Shown in pieces: positions 18,721-27,776 of a DNA stretch of 64,000 nt (position 1 is its first letter; every line of letters starts with the position of its first letter). The notes beneath the pieces were generated by a model, which searched no databases, was not told the origin of the DNA, and worked only from the letters and a program-made list of their open reading frames with translations. This DNA comes from Salinicola endophyticus (lineage in GTDB: Bacteria > Pseudomonadota > Gammaproteobacteria > Pseudomonadales > Halomonadaceae): contig NZ_CP159578.1 in assembly GCF_040536835.1 (NCBI RefSeq), positions 2,356,001 through 2,420,000 on the forward strand, written 5' to 3'. The position numbers were made by a program, and so were the translations under genes.

Positions 18721-18754
18721 CGCCGCAGGCGCGACGCCGGCACCGCACAGGGGC

Positions 18755-19603
18755 TCAGGAGAAGACGACGGTCTTGTTGCCGTGGATCAGCACGCGGTCC
18801 TGCAGGTGCCAGCGCAGGCCACGGGCGAGCACCGCCTTCTCCACGTCACGCCCCAGCCGAACCAGGTCCTGGGGTGTATGGCAGTGCGACACCCGCTGAA
18901 TGTCCTGCTCGATGATCGGCCCCGCGTCCAGCTCCTGAGTGACGTAGTGGCAGGTCGCACCGATCAGCTTGACCCCGCGCTCGAACGCCTGGTGGTAAGG
19001 CTTGGCGCCGGCGAAGGACGGTAGAAAGCTGTGGTGGATATTGATGATGCGCCCGGCGTAGCGCTCGCACAGCGCCGGCGGCAGGATCTGCATGTAACGT
19101 GCCAGCACCACGCTGTCGGCTTCGGCCGCATCGATCAGCCGCTCGACCTCGGCGAACGCGGGGGCCTTGTCGGCGGGGTCGACGCTCACCCGATGGAAGT
19201 CGATGCCGTGCCACTCGACGAGCGCGCGCAGGTCGTCGTGGTTGGAGATCACGCAGGGAATATCGCAATCGAGCTCCCCCGCCGACCAGCGGTAGAGCAG
19301 GTCGACCAGACAGTGCGACTCACGCGAGACCATCAGCACCACGCGCTGACGCCGGCTGGCGTCGCTCAGCCGCCAATCCATCGCGAACTCACGGGCGATG
19401 GTCTCGAACTCGGCCCGGAAGGCCGCGGCGCCCAGCGCCTCCGATTGAATGTCGTAGCGCATGAAAAAGCGCCCGTTATCCAGGTCGGAGTGCTGGTTGG
19501 CCTCGATGATGGAGCCCCCCTGGGCGGCGATGAAGCCCGAGACCCGGGACACGATCCCGACCCGGTCGGGGCAGGAGACGATCAAACGATAATTGTGCGG
19601 CAT
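18755..19603 (-). CDS. purU: Formyltetrahydrofolate deformylase
   Basis: PurU hydrolyses 10-formyl-tetrahydrofolate to formate and tetrahydrofolate, supplying formate for PurT-dependent purine synthesis and balancing one-carbon pools. The 282 residues comprise an N-terminal ACT domain (about 5-75, SCPDRVGIVSRVSGFIA) and a formyltransferase-fold domain. Its catalytic N, H and D appear in NIHHSFLPSF and TQELDAGPI. Length matches the family. It is convergent with dinB and divergent from the RNase J-like gene. Confidence 0.95.
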   Translation of the reverse strand: MPHNYRLIVSCPDRVGIVSRVSGFIAAQGGSIIEANQHSDLDNGRFFMRYDIQSEALGAAAFRAEFETIAREFAMDWRLSDASRRQRVVLMVSRESHCLVDLLYRWSAGELDCDIPCVISNHDDLRALVEWHGIDFHRVSVDPADKAPAFAEVERLIDAAEADSVVLARYMQILPPALCERYAGRIINIHHSFLPSFAGAKPYHQAFERGVKLIGATCHYVTQELDAGPIIEQDIQRVSHCHTPQDLVRLGRDVEKAVLARGLRWHLQDRVLIHGNKTVVFS

Positions 19604-19833
19604 AACTCACGCTGACAGGGTCGATGAAACGAAAAGTCGCCGCGCACCGAGAGGAGGCGACGACGCAACCTGCCTCGGTAGCGGCGGCACGACGCCCGCC
19701 GCGATCGGGGCGGCGACATTGTACCCGATTCACCGTGGCTGCGACGCTCGCCGTTGCGTGGTCCGATCCCGGTTTGAGCGGGCCGAGAGCGATGCCTTAT
19801 AGTGAGCCGAGACTTTTCCCGTTAAGGAAGCCG

Positions 19834-21519
19834 ATGTTTCGTCCGCGCGCGCAGATTCGCCCCCGTACCTATCCGCCTCTGCTGTTTCATCCGTTGGGCG
19901 GCTGCGGTGAAATCGGCATGAACCTCTCGCTCTATGGCTACGACGATCACTGGATCGCGGTCGACTGCGGCATGATGATCCGCCAGGATCTACCCGACGC
20001 ACCGCTGCAGATTCCCGATGTGGCCCACCTGGCGGCAGAGGGCATGATCCCCGAGGCGGTGTTCATCACCCATGGCCATGAGGACCATATCGGCGCCCTG
20101 GCCTGGATCTGGCCCCACTGGGGTTGCCCGGTCTATGCCACGCCGCTGGCGATCGAGATGCTGCGCGCCAAGTTCCTCGAGCGCGGTCTGCGCACCGATG
20201 CACTGTGCCCGGTGACGCCCGGCAGCAGCGTCGAGCAGACACCCTTCAAGGTCGGCTTCGTGGCGGTCACCCACTCCATTCCCGAGAGCTGCGCGCTGGC
20301 GATCGAGACGCCCGGGGCGCGCGTGCTGCATACCGGCGACTGGAAGCTCGATCCGGCGCCGCTGATCGGCCCGCCGATCGATTCGCGCCCCTTCGAGCGT
20401 CTGGCGCCGCTGGATCTGGTGGTGGCCGACTCGACCAATGCCGACGTCGAGGGTCACTCGCGCAGCGAATCGGAAGCCGGCGCAGCGCTCGAGGCGGTGA
20501 TCCGCGAGTGCCGTGGACGGGTCGCGGTGAGCTGCTTCGCCAGCAACCTCGCGCGCATCCAGTCGCTGGGGCAGATCGCCGCGCGCTGCGGGCGCCGCGT
20601 GGCACTGCTGGGTCGCTCGATGGAGCGCATGGTCGCCATCGCCCGGCAGCTCGGCTATCTCGAGGACTTCCCACCCCAGGTGCCGACCTATGATCTCGGC
20701 TATCTGCCGCCGGAGGAGATCTTGATCATCGCCACCGGCAGTCAGGGGGAGCCGCGCTCGGCACTCTCGCGCCTGGCACAGGGACGCCATCCGCTGCTGG
20801 ATCTGGAGGCGGGCGATCACGTCATCTTCTCGGCACGCGCCATTCCCGGCAACGAGCGCCCCATCGAACGCCTCAAGAACGGCCTCAAGCGTCTCGACGT
20901 GCACATCCACGACGAACACTCCGACCCGGCACTGCACGCTTCCGGGCACCCGGCACGGGCCGAGCTGCGCCAGCTCTACGGCTGGCTGAAGCCGCGTCTG
21001 CTGCTGCCGGTACACGGCGAGCTGACGCACCAGGAAGCCCACCGCGAGCTCGCCGAAACGCTCGGCATCGCGGTGCCGGAGCGGGTCGTCAACGGCGATC
21101 TGCTGGCACTGGAGAACGGCACGCTCAGCCCGCGCCGCCACTTCCACCTGCAACCGACACTGCTCTCGCCGCGCACTCGCGCCGGCAGGCCCGGCGCAGC
21201 CGCCACCCCGCGCCGCGCCGCCAGCTCGCTGTCGATCGCACTCACACTGCTGCCGACCGAGACCGGCTGGACCCGCATCGGCAGGCTGCTGTGGGATAGC
21301 GAGAGCGCGCTCGACCTGGACGAGGATGCCCTGGCGGACTGGCTCGATCAGCGCATCGACACCATCCCGGCGGAGTCCCTGCTACAGCTGCGTCAGCAAC
21401 TGTTCGCACCGCTCAACGAGTGGCTGAAGGCGCATCTGGCCAAGCTGCCGGAGCTGCATCTGCAGCTGATGCCGGCCGACCCTCAGCCCGAACACGAGGT
21501 GCGCTCGGCTTCCGGCTGA
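19834..21519 (+). CDS. RNase J-family beta-CASP metallo-beta-lactamase ribonuclease
   Basis: The product has the metallo-beta-lactamase zinc motif H80-x-H82-x-D84-H85 (THGHEDHIGAL), a beta-CASP domain with NERPIERLKNGLKRL, and the late HASGHPARAEL motif. All are as in RNase J, a 5'-3' exo/endoribonuclease. I chose ATG 19834 (MFRPRAQIRPRTY) because AAGGAAG precedes it and the 561-residue length fits; the frame is open for 70 residues upstream. RNase J is typical of Gram-positives and alphaproteobacteria and less usual beside RNase E in gammaproteobacteria. The C-terminal region is shorter and less conserved than in Bacillus RNase J, so the activity could be specialised. Confidence 0.85.
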   Translation: MFRPRAQIRPRTYPPLLFHPLGGCGEIGMNLSLYGYDDHWIAVDCGMMIRQDLPDAPLQIPDVAHLAAEGMIPEAVFITHGHEDHIGALAWIWPHWGCPVYATPLAIEMLRAKFLERGLRTDALCPVTPGSSVEQTPFKVGFVAVTHSIPESCALAIETPGARVLHTGDWKLDPAPLIGPPIDSRPFERLAPLDLVVADSTNADVEGHSRSESEAGAALEAVIRECRGRVAVSCFASNLARIQSLGQIAARCGRRVALLGRSMERMVAIARQLGYLEDFPPQVPTYDLGYLPPEEILIIATGSQGEPRSALSRLAQGRHPLLDLEAGDHVIFSARAIPGNERPIERLKNGLKRLDVHIHDEHSDPALHASGHPARAELRQLYGWLKPRLLLPVHGELTHQEAHRELAETLGIAVPERVVNGDLLALENGTLSPRRHFHLQPTLLSPRTRAGRPGAAATPRRAASSLSIALTLLPTETGWTRIGRLLWDSESALDLDEDALADWLDQRIDTIPAESLLQLRQQLFAPLNEWLKAHLAKLPELHLQLMPADPQPEHEVRSASG

Positions 21520-21560
21520 CAGCCCGCTGCCTCCGTGCACCTTCGCTCTGACACGCATGA

Positions 21561-21590
21561 AAAAACGCGCCGAGCAGAGCTCGGCGCGTT
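21561..21590 (-). terminator. Intrinsic terminator of the H-NS-like gene (possibly bidirectional)
   Basis: A perfect 12-base stem (21564-21575 with 21579-21590) closes a three-base loop. On the minus strand it is followed by five T, making it a strong terminator about 100 bases after the H-NS-like gene. It is also 45 bases after the RNase J stop and may serve both. The rest of 21591-21689 shows nothing recognisable. Confidence 0.8.
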
Positions 21591-21689
21591 TCGACCCGAC
21601 GCGAATGAAACAGCGATGGCTGGACCTATCCTACCGGGATCTGGCCGCTCGTCGCGCTCGCATCTGCTGATATCAACCCCTACCAGCGC

Positions 21690-21980
21690 TCAGACTTTGC
21701 TGGCGTTCTTGGGCGGACGTCCACGACGTTTGCGCGGCTGTTCGCCGACCAGGTCATCCATCGATAGCCCGGCATCGTTCATCGCTTCACGAATCTCGGC
21801 GAGTTTACGCTGCTTGTCGGCTTCTTCTTGCTGACGCTGATGATCTTCCTGCTGTTTCTGCTCGATCACCTCATTGATCACTTCGGACAACTTGTGCAGT
21901 TGCTCCATGCTCAACTGGCGAGCGGCAGCGCGCGCCACGTTTTTATTGCGCGCGATACGTTCCAAAGATTCCGTGGACAT
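21690..21980 (-). CDS. Small H-NS-like nucleoid protein with AT-hook-type C-terminus
   Basis: The 96-residue protein has an N-terminal helical/coiled-coil stretch rich in E, Q and K (about 15-65: VINEVIEQKQQEDHQRQQ). A short linker and a basic tail KRRGRPPKNASKV follow. The layout (oligomerising coiled coil, then a minor-groove-binding RGR loop) is that of H-NS/MvaT/Bv3F-type nucleoid proteins, but the tail looks like a bare AT-hook instead of the full H-NS DNA-binding fold. Likely role: silencing or bridging AT-rich DNA (inference). It is a single-gene unit with a strong promoter and terminator. RBS AAGGAGGG lies about five bases before ATG 21980. Confidence 0.75.
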   Translation of the reverse strand: MSTESLERIARNKNVARAAARQLSMEQLHKLSEVINEVIEQKQQEDHQRQQEEADKQRKLAEIREAMNDAGLSMDDLVGEQPRKRRGRPPKNASKV

Positions 21981-22032
21981 CGTCCCTCCTTACCATGCGC
22001 ATTGCCGGCTTTGCGCCGAATCATTTCCAGAA

Positions 22033-22060
22033 AGTATATTCCCGAGGCATAGTTTGGCAA
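22033..22060 (-). promoter_or_regulatory. Probable sigma70 promoter of the H-NS-like gene
   Basis: On the minus strand TTGCCA (22060-22055) and TATACT (22038-22033) are 16 bases apart, 53 bases before the start codon. Both hexamers are close to consensus, which fits a highly expressed nucleoid protein. Confidence 0.6.
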
Positions 22061-22071
22061 GGATTTAAATC

Positions 22072-22102
22072 AAAAAAGGCCGGCACAAAGTGCAGACCTT
22101 TT
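22072..22102 (-). terminator. Intrinsic terminator of the moa cluster
   Basis: AAAAGG and CCTTTT arms plus an inner GCAC/GTGC stem form an interrupted hairpin followed on the minus strand by six T. It starts 38 bases after the moaA stop codon. Confidence 0.6.
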
Positions 22103-22139
22103 AATAATCGCCGACGCCTTTGCAGAGACGCGAAGCCGA

Positions 22140-23129
22140 TCAGCCTCCTGTCATATTCATGAACCTGACGACTTGCACATCGCCGTCGGTGGTGAAGTGA
22201 TGGCGTTCCGGCTTGAGCGCCATGGCCGCCACGATCTGCTGTTTCAACGGCTCGAGTTCACCGGGATAGCGGCGCAGCGTGTGACGTAAATCGACCGAGT
22301 GCTCGTTGCCCAGACAGAGCAGCAAGCGGCCCTCCACGGTGACGCGAACACGATTACAGGTACTACAGAAGTTGTGGCTATGGGGAGAGATGAAACCCAC
22401 ACGGCTGTCGCTGTCGTGCATCCGAAAATAGCGCGAAGGCCCGAGCGAAGATTCGGCAGAGGGTAGCAGCGCATGCCGGGTTTCGATTCGCGCCTGGACA
22501 GCGTCGCTGGAATAAAACGTCTCGCCGCGCGAGTGATCGGAGACATCGCCCAGCGGCATCTCTTCGATAAAGCTGATATCCAACCCTTCCGCCCTGGCGA
22601 AGTCGACCAGATCGAGAATTTCGTCGTCGTTACGCCCTTTGAGAATCACCGCGTTGAGCTTGATACGCTCGAAGCCGGCATCCTGCGCCGCGTGGATACC
22701 GTCGATCACCTTGGCCAGATCGCCAGTGCGGGTAAGACGACGAAAGCGCTCTGGATCGAGGGAATCGAGGCTGATGTTGAGCCGCGACAGACCGCCGCGC
22801 TTGAGCGCTACCGCGTGCTTGCCCAGGCTGGCACCGTTGGTGGTCATGGCCAGTTCACGCAGGCCAGACAGCCCGCCGATCCGCTCGACCAGTCCGTCGA
22901 TTCCCTGACGTACCAGCGGCTCGCCGCCGGTCAGGCGAATTTTCTCCACGCCCAGCTCGGTGAACGCGCGCGCCACCTGCTCGAGCTCCTCCAGGGTGAG
23001 TATCTGGGCCCGCGGCAGGAAGGTCATCTCCTCGCTCATGCAGTAGACGCAGCGAAAATCGCAGCGATCGGTGACCGAGATGCGCACGTAGCGCACCCGG
23101 CGCGAGAAGTCGTCGATCAGTGCTGTCAT
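22140..23129 (-). CDS. moaA: GTP 3',8-cyclase MoaA
   Basis: MoaA is the radical SAM enzyme starting molybdenum-cofactor synthesis by converting GTP to 3',8-cyclo-GTP. The SAM cluster motif CDFRCVYC has C23, C27 and C30, and the C-terminal GTP-binding cluster has C255, C258 and C272. The C-terminal GG tail typical of MoaA is intact (NMTGG). Start ATG 23129 overlaps the moaE stop codon (ATGA), implying translational coupling, and has GGGAG upstream; 329 residues is normal. It is last in the Moco cluster and followed by a terminator. Confidence 0.96.
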   Translation of the reverse strand: MTALIDDFSRRVRYVRISVTDRCDFRCVYCMSEEMTFLPRAQILTLEELEQVARAFTELGVEKIRLTGGEPLVRQGIDGLVERIGGLSGLRELAMTTNGASLGKHAVALKRGGLSRLNISLDSLDPERFRRLTRTGDLAKVIDGIHAAQDAGFERIKLNAVILKGRNDDEILDLVDFARAEGLDISFIEEMPLGDVSDHSRGETFYSSDAVQARIETRHALLPSAESSLGPSRYFRMHDSDSRVGFISPHSHNFCSTCNRVRVTVEGRLLLCLGNEHSVDLRHTLRRYPGELEPLKQQIVAAMALKPERHHFTTDGDVQVVRFMNMTGG

Positions 23130-23587
23130 ACCCGCTCCCAACGACCGGCATCGTCATGGTCGCTCTGTCGTTCAGAAACCCAGTAGTCGCCACTGGCCGT
23201 GTGCTCCTTCTTCCAGAACGGCGCCCGCGTCTTCAACCGATCCATGATGAAGTCGCAGGCCTGGAAGGCCGCCCGCCGATGCGCACTGGTTACCATCACC
23301 AGCACGATGGGGTCTCCTGGCGTCAGGCGGCCGACCCGATGAATCACGCCGACACCCGAGAGCGGCCAGCGCGCCCCGGCATCGCGGGCGATGTCCGCGA
23401 GCGCCTGCTCGGTCATGCCAGGAAAGTGTTCGAGGGTCAGCGCTTCGACATCGGGACGCTCGTTGATATCACGAACCAGCCCGGTGAAGCTCACCAGCGC
23501 CCCGATATCGCGGTGCTCGGCGGTCAGGCGCTGCTGCAGGGCGGCGGCATCGAACGCCGCCTGCTGCACGCGAATGTCGATCTGCAT
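23126..23587 (-). CDS. moaE: Molybdopterin synthase catalytic subunit MoaE
   Basis: MoaE uses thiocarboxylated MoaD to insert sulfur into cyclic pyranopterin monophosphate. Family motifs are visible: [29 protein letters not shown] and the catalytic-lysine region PFWKKEH. Start ATG 23587 has GGGGAGCAAGGT immediately upstream and gives 153 residues. An ATG at 23623, four bases after the moaD stop, would add 12 residues but has a weak ribosome site. It overlaps moaA by four bases and follows the moaCD fusion. Confidence 0.94.
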   Translation of the reverse strand: MQIDIRVQQAAFDAAALQQRLTAEHRDIGALVSFTGLVRDINERPDVEALTLEHFPGMTEQALADIARDAGARWPLSGVGVIHRVGRLTPGDPIVLVMVTSAHRRAAFQACDFIMDRLKTRAPFWKKEHTASGDYWVSERQSDHDDAGRWERV

Positions 23588-23627
23588 ACCTTGCTCCCCG
23601 GGCTGTTCGCCATCCTCGATCATCTCG

Positions 23628-24416
23628 CTAGCCGCCGGTCACCGGCGGAAAGAAGGCGACCTCGTCCCCCGGCGCCACCGGCGTCGCGTCGGTGGCCATG
23701 ACCTGATTGCACGCCGCCAGCACCCGGCCCTCCCCAAGCAGCGCATAGCGCGGGTCGACCGCCATCAGCGCGCGCTTGACCCCGGCGATGTCGGCTGCCG
23801 CCAGCTGCGCCGGATCGAGCTCGGTCTGCTCTTCCCCCAGGCGCTCGCGCAACTCGGCGAGGAAGCGCACCGACACGGCCGTCGTCTCGCCGTGCGCCGG
23901 GCTCTCTCCCAGCGCCGCCGGTGGTGCACCGGCCGCCGCTTGCGCCTGGCGCGAGAAGTCGCCGGAGCGTCCGCCGCGCTTCTCCTCGAGCTGCACGCCG
24001 TCGATGATCATCGCCTTATCCACCGCCTTGCACATGTCGTAGAGCGTCAGACACGCCACCGATACCGCAGTGAGCGCCTCCATCTCCACCCCGGTGCGGC
24101 CATTGAGACGGCAGAATGCCTCGACCCAGACGCAGTTCTGGGTGCTGTCGAGTTCGAAATCGAGCGTCACCTTCGATAGCGCCAGCGCGTGGCACAGCGG
24201 AATCAGTTCGTGGGTACGCTTGGCTGCCTGGATACCGGCGATACGCGCCGTGGCCAGTACGTCGCCCTTGGGCAGGCCGCCCTCGGCCAGCAGCGCCAGC
24301 GTGGCGGGCTGCATGCGGATGCGTCCCCGCGCCCGCGCCTCTCTCCGGCTCTCCGGCTTGTCGGCCACGTCGACCATGTGCGCCTCGCCACGGGCGTTGA
24401 GATGCGTCAAGGTCAT
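23628..24416 (-). CDS. moaCD: Fused MoaC-MoaD: cyclic pyranopterin monophosphate synthase plus molybdopterin synthase sulfur carrier
   Basis: Residues 1-155 are a complete MoaC ([71 protein letters not shown]). After an A/P/G-rich linker of about 25 residues, residues 181-262 are a complete ubiquitin-like MoaD ([26 protein letters not shown]) with the GG tail that is adenylated by MoeB. No stop separates them. Codon 181 is a GTG (23876-23874) and codon 183 another, so a separate MoaD could arise by internal initiation, but no good ribosome site is seen. MoaC completes cPMP synthesis and MoaD feeds MoaE, so the fusion joins two consecutive steps. The gene lies upstream of moaE and moaA. Confidence 0.92.
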   Translation of the reverse strand: MTLTHLNARGEAHMVDVADKPESRREARARGRIRMQPATLALLAEGGLPKGDVLATARIAGIQAAKRTHELIPLCHALALSKVTLDFELDSTQNCVWVEAFCRLNGRTGVEMEALTAVSVACLTLYDMCKAVDKAMIIDGVQLEEKRGGRSGDFSRQAQAAAGAPPAALGESPAHGETTAVSVRFLAELRERLGEEQTELDPAQLAAADIAGVKRALMAVDPRYALLGEGRVLAACNQVMATDATPVAPGDEVAFFPPVTGG

Positions 24417-24548
24417 GACAGGATTCGCCTCGCTTTCAAAGTCTTAGGCCCAAACTCTCAGCATAGTTAATTTTCCGGCGTTACGCTCGCTCGTCAGGCC
24501 CCGGAAGCGCATCACGCGCCCAGACGAAGGCTGACCCGACGACGCGTT

Positions 24549-25118
24549 TCACACCGCGGCGCGGCGTTCGGCCCAGGCCAGAATCCAGGCCAGAATGGCC
24601 GCATGATCGTCGAGATCGAGCAGCGCCACCCCCGGTGCCACGCGCTCACGCGCCGCGGCGATGGCACTCGCCGGCTTGAGCGCCACCGCCTCGACCCAGG
24701 GGTCGTCACTGGCCAGCAGCGGCTCGTCACGCTCGCCACGATAGAGTTCGAGCTTGGGCAGCGGCCACTGCTTGAACCCCTCGACCAGAATCAGCGCCGG
24801 GCGCAGGGCAGCCACCTGCCGAACCAGAGCGGGCAGGTCCGGCTCGTCGCGCCCCGGGGTCTCCATCATCAGCGCAAAACGCTTGCCGGAGGCCACCAGC
24901 ATGGGCGCCGCACCGGCCTGGCGCAGGCGGTGACTATCCTTGCCGGGCTGATCGATGTCGAAGGCGTGGTGGGCGTGCTTGATCACCGCCGCCGGCCAGC
25001 CATGCTCGGCCAGTCGCGGCAGCAACGCCTCGAGCAGCGTGGTCTTGCCGGTACCGCTCCAGGCCACCACACCGAGCAGGGGAATCCCGCCGGCGCAGGC
25101 CGCAAGCGATTCACTCAT
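24549..25118 (-). CDS. mobB: Molybdopterin-guanine dinucleotide biosynthesis adaptor MobB
   Basis: MobB is a P-loop GTP-binding protein that assists MobA in making the bis-MGD cofactor. The 189 residues show Walker A SGTGKTT at 21-27 and the MobB motif VIKHAHHAFDIDQPGKDS, which carries the conserved HHxF...D..GKDS pattern. A LILVEGFK motif follows near residue 110. It starts nine bases after mobA on the same strand. The 132-base gap to moaCD contains no terminator I can identify, so the cluster may be one transcription unit. Confidence 0.93.
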   Translation of the reverse strand: MSESLAACAGGIPLLGVVAWSGTGKTTLLEALLPRLAEHGWPAAVIKHAHHAFDIDQPGKDSHRLRQAGAAPMLVASGKRFALMMETPGRDEPDLPALVRQVAALRPALILVEGFKQWPLPKLELYRGERDEPLLASDDPWVEAVALKPASAIAAARERVAPGVALLDLDDHAAILAWILAWAERRAAV

Positions 25119-25127
25119 CTCTCGCCC

Positions 25128-25736
25128 TCATCTTTCGCTCTCACCGCCACCACCGGGCGAGCGTTCGGCGCGCTCGCGCTCCTGCGGTGTGTTGAGATTG
25201 GCAAAGCTCGCGCCGCGGTCAGCGAAGTCGACCTGGCACCAGCGGTGGCGCTGGTAGAAGTCGAGCACTCGCCCCGCGCCGCTCTCCAGCCAGCGCGCGA
25301 GATCCGCCTCGAGGGAGGTACGCACCAGCGCCGTCAATGGTTGCAGCCGTTCGCCGTCGTGCACTACGACGATATCGGCCGATTCCGCCGCCCGCGCCAG
25401 CCGCCGGCAGAGATCGGGCGGCAGCCAGGGCGTATCCACCGGGGCCAGCAACAGCCAGGGCGTGGTGGCGACACGCATGGCAGCGTGCGCGCCGGCCAAA
25501 GGGCCGGGAAAATCGGGCACGCCATCCTCGACCACCGGTACCCCGTAGCCGCGGTAGCGCGACAGATGGCGGTTGGCGCTGATCACCAGTGCGCCGACCT
25601 GAGGGCGCAGGCGCGTCAGCACGTGCTCGATCAGCGGACGCCGGGCGAGTTCCACCCAACCCTTGTCCTCACCGCCCATGCGCCTCCCGCGGCCACCGGC
25701 CAGCACCACGCCGGTGATCTCGGCAGTCGCGATCAC
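25128..25736 (-). CDS. mobA: Molybdenum cofactor guanylyltransferase MobA
   Basis: MobA attaches GMP to molybdopterin, forming MGD for DMSO-reductase-family enzymes. The nucleotidyltransferase loop [15 protein letters not shown] is at 12-26, followed by PLAGAHAAM and the metal motif PVDTPWLP. The start is GTG at 25736, overlapping the upp stop codon as GTGA, which couples mobA translation to upp. The 202-residue length is typical. Confidence 0.94.
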   Translation of the reverse strand: MIATAEITGVVLAGGRGRRMGGEDKGWVELARRPLIEHVLTRLRPQVGALVISANRHLSRYRGYGVPVVEDGVPDFPGPLAGAHAAMRVATTPWLLLAPVDTPWLPPDLCRRLARAAESADIVVVHDGERLQPLTALVRTSLEADLARWLESGAGRVLDFYQRHRWCQVDFADRGASFANLNTPQERERAERSPGGGGESER

Positions 25737-26362
25737 CGGGTGCCGAAGATCTTGTCGCCGGCATCACCCAGCCCGGGCACGATATAGCCGTGCTCGTCGA
25801 GCTTCTGGTCGACCGCCGCGGTGTAGATCTCGACCTCGGGATGCGCCTGCTGAACGCGTTCGATGCCCTCCGGCGCCGCCACCAGCACGATCACCTTGAT
25901 CTGCTGGCAGCCCCGCGCCTTGAGCATGTCCAGCGTCGCCACCATGGAGCCGCCGGTGGCCAGCATGGGATCGATGACGATCGCCAGGCGTTCGTCGAGG
26001 GCACTCACGAACTTCTCGAAATAGGGCACCGGCTCGAGGGTCTCTTCATTGCGATAGAGGCCGACCACGCTGATGCGCGCGCTGGGAATGAGATCGGTGA
26101 CGCCATCGAGCATGCCCAGGCCGGCGCGCAGGATGGGCACGATGGTGACCTTCTTGCCCTTGATCTGCTCCACCTCAATCGGCTCACCGTTCCAACCCTC
26201 GATGGTCGCCGGCTCCAGCTCCAGGTTCTGGGTCGCTTCGTAGGTCAGCAGCTTGGCCACTTCGCAGGCCAGCTCACGAAAACTCTTGGTGCTGATATCG
26301 GCAGCCCGCATCAGTCCGAGCTTATGTTGAACCAGCGGATGGGCGATGGGATGAACACTCAT
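25733..26362 (-). CDS. upp: Uracil phosphoribosyltransferase
   Basis: Upp converts uracil and PRPP to UMP. The 209-residue protein contains PILRAGLGM (uracil/GTP site region), [10 protein letters not shown] (PRPP loop) and the C-terminal [12 protein letters not shown] typical of the family. It is first in a minus-strand run leading into mobA and overlaps that gene by four bases. A TACAAT hexamer lies about 38 bases upstream but has no good -35. Coupling a pyrimidine salvage gene to Moco genes is unusual and may simply reflect proximity. Confidence 0.96.
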   Translation of the reverse strand: MSVHPIAHPLVQHKLGLMRAADISTKSFRELACEVAKLLTYEATQNLELEPATIEGWNGEPIEVEQIKGKKVTIVPILRAGLGMLDGVTDLIPSARISVVGLYRNEETLEPVPYFEKFVSALDERLAIVIDPMLATGGSMVATLDMLKARGCQQIKVIVLVAAPEGIERVQQAHPEVEIYTAAVDQKLDEHGYIVPGLGDAGDKIFGTR

Positions 26363-26490
26363 GAATAGGCGCCTTCGTCAGCATTGAAAAACACGCCCAT
26401 TGTACGCGACAAGCCCACCTTGCGGCGACGCGAACTCATCCCGCCGGCGAGCGGGTCAGCCGACGGGCCGGCCGGGGCCGGCGGCGCCAC

Positions 26491-27183
26491 TCACTCAGGT
26501 GTCGCCGGCAGCTGCCAATCGATGGGATCGCGCCCGCGGGCGGCAAGAAAGGCATTGGCCTGGGAGAAGTGGCGCTGACCGAAGAAGCCGCGATGGGCGG
26601 AGAGCGGCGACGGGTGCACCGAGTGCAGCACCAGATGGCGCTGGCGGTCGACGAAGCTGGCCTTCTTCTGGGCGTAGCTGCCCCAGAGCAGGAAGACCAC
26701 GCCCTCGCACTGCTCGTTGACCACCTGGATGGCACGATCGGTGAAACGCTCCCAGCCACGATTGCGGTGCGAGCCGGCATTGCCCTGCTCCACCGTGAGC
26801 ACGCTGTTGAGCAACAGCACACCCTGACGCGCCCAGTGCTCGAGAAAGCCGTGGGAAACCGCCGTGGTGCCGACGTCCTGGGCCAGCTCCTTGTAGATGT
26901 TCTGCAGCGAAGGCGGCGTGGGCACGCCTGGGCGCACCGAAAAGCACAGGCCGTGGGCCTGGTTGGGACCGTGGTAAGGGTCCTGACCCAGAATCACCAC
27001 CTTGACCTGCGATAGCGGGGTCAGCTCGAAGGCGCGGAACCAGTGCGAGGAGTGCGGGTAGATCACCTTGTGCGCCGCCTTCTCGGCGGCCAGGAAGGCG
27101 CGCAGCTGGTGCATGTAGTCGGCGTCGAACTCCGCCCCCAGCTGGCTGTTCCAGCTGTCGGGCAGCGGCGTTTTCGCAGGCAT
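26491..27183 (-). CDS. ung: Uracil-DNA glycosylase
   Basis: Ung removes uracil from DNA by base excision. The water-activating loop GQDPYHGP contains D68 and the leucine loop [10 protein letters not shown] contains H190; both are intact, so the enzyme should be active. Two starts are plausible. ATG 27183 (GGGAGTCCAAGG upstream, 230 residues, matching E. coli length) is preferred. A GTG at 27237 overlaps the gpt stop codon as GTGA and would add 18 residues. The gene follows gpt on the same strand. Confidence 0.95.
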   Translation of the reverse strand: MPAKTPLPDSWNSQLGAEFDADYMHQLRAFLAAEKAAHKVIYPHSSHWFRAFELTPLSQVKVVILGQDPYHGPNQAHGLCFSVRPGVPTPPSLQNIYKELAQDVGTTAVSHGFLEHWARQGVLLLNSVLTVEQGNAGSHRNRGWERFTDRAIQVVNEQCEGVVFLLWGSYAQKKASFVDRQRHLVLHSVHPSPLSAHRGFFGQRHFSQANAFLAARGRDPIDWQLPATPE

Positions 27184-27233
27184 GCCTTGGACTCCCAGGG
27201 GATGGACGGTGGCGTGGCTTGCGGATGGCGCGC

Positions 27234-27722
27234 TCACGGTTTGGGCGCGCGCACCTGATCGACCAGCGGCTCGACGTAGGCGTGACCCAGATCCCAGGGG
27301 AACTGGATCCAGCAGTCCTGGGCCACCTCGGTGAGATACTGGTCGACCAGCGGCCGCCCTTCCGGCTTGGCATAGACCGTGACGAAATGCGCCTTGGGTA
27401 GCATCTCACGTACCGCTCGCGCGGTCTTGCCGGTGTCGACGAGGTCATCCACCAGCAACCAGCCGTCGCCGTCGTGATCGACCCCTTTCATCACATCGAG
27501 CTGGCCCTGGGACTGCTCGTCATAGCTCCTGATGCACACCGTGTCGATCAAGCGCACGTTGAGTTCACGCGCGATCAGGGCCGCGGGAATCAGCCCGCCG
27601 CGAGTGATCGCGACGATCCCCTTGAAGTCACGCTCGACCAGATGATGGCAGAGCGTGCGCACGTCCCGGTGGAGTTGATCCCAGGAAATCGTGAACAGCT
27701 GATGATAACGATTGGCGCTCAT
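27234..27722 (-). CDS. gpt: Xanthine-guanine phosphoribosyltransferase
   Basis: The 162-residue protein matches E. coli Gpt: [18 protein letters not shown] near residue 38, the PRPP loop [14 protein letters not shown] at about 88-101, and a C-terminal [11 protein letters not shown]. It salvages guanine and xanthine. It lies between apt and ung on the same strand. A GC-rich inverted repeat of about nine bases at 27745-27772 separates it from apt. Confidence 0.95.
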   Translation of the reverse strand: MSANRYHQLFTISWDQLHRDVRTLCHHLVERDFKGIVAITRGGLIPAALIARELNVRLIDTVCIRSYDEQSQGQLDVMKGVDHDGDGWLLVDDLVDTGKTARAVREMLPKAHFVTVYAKPEGRPLVDQYLTEVAQDCWIQFPWDLGHAYVEPLVDQVRAPKP

Positions 27723-27776
27723 GCTCTTGTCCCACCCGATGATGGCGCCGCCGCCGGTGATCGGCGGCGGTGTGAA

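Noticed and set aside
24417..24548. Possible Moco riboswitch before moaCD
   Set aside because: No conserved Moco RNA helices were recognisable; only a weak TATGCT hexamer is present.
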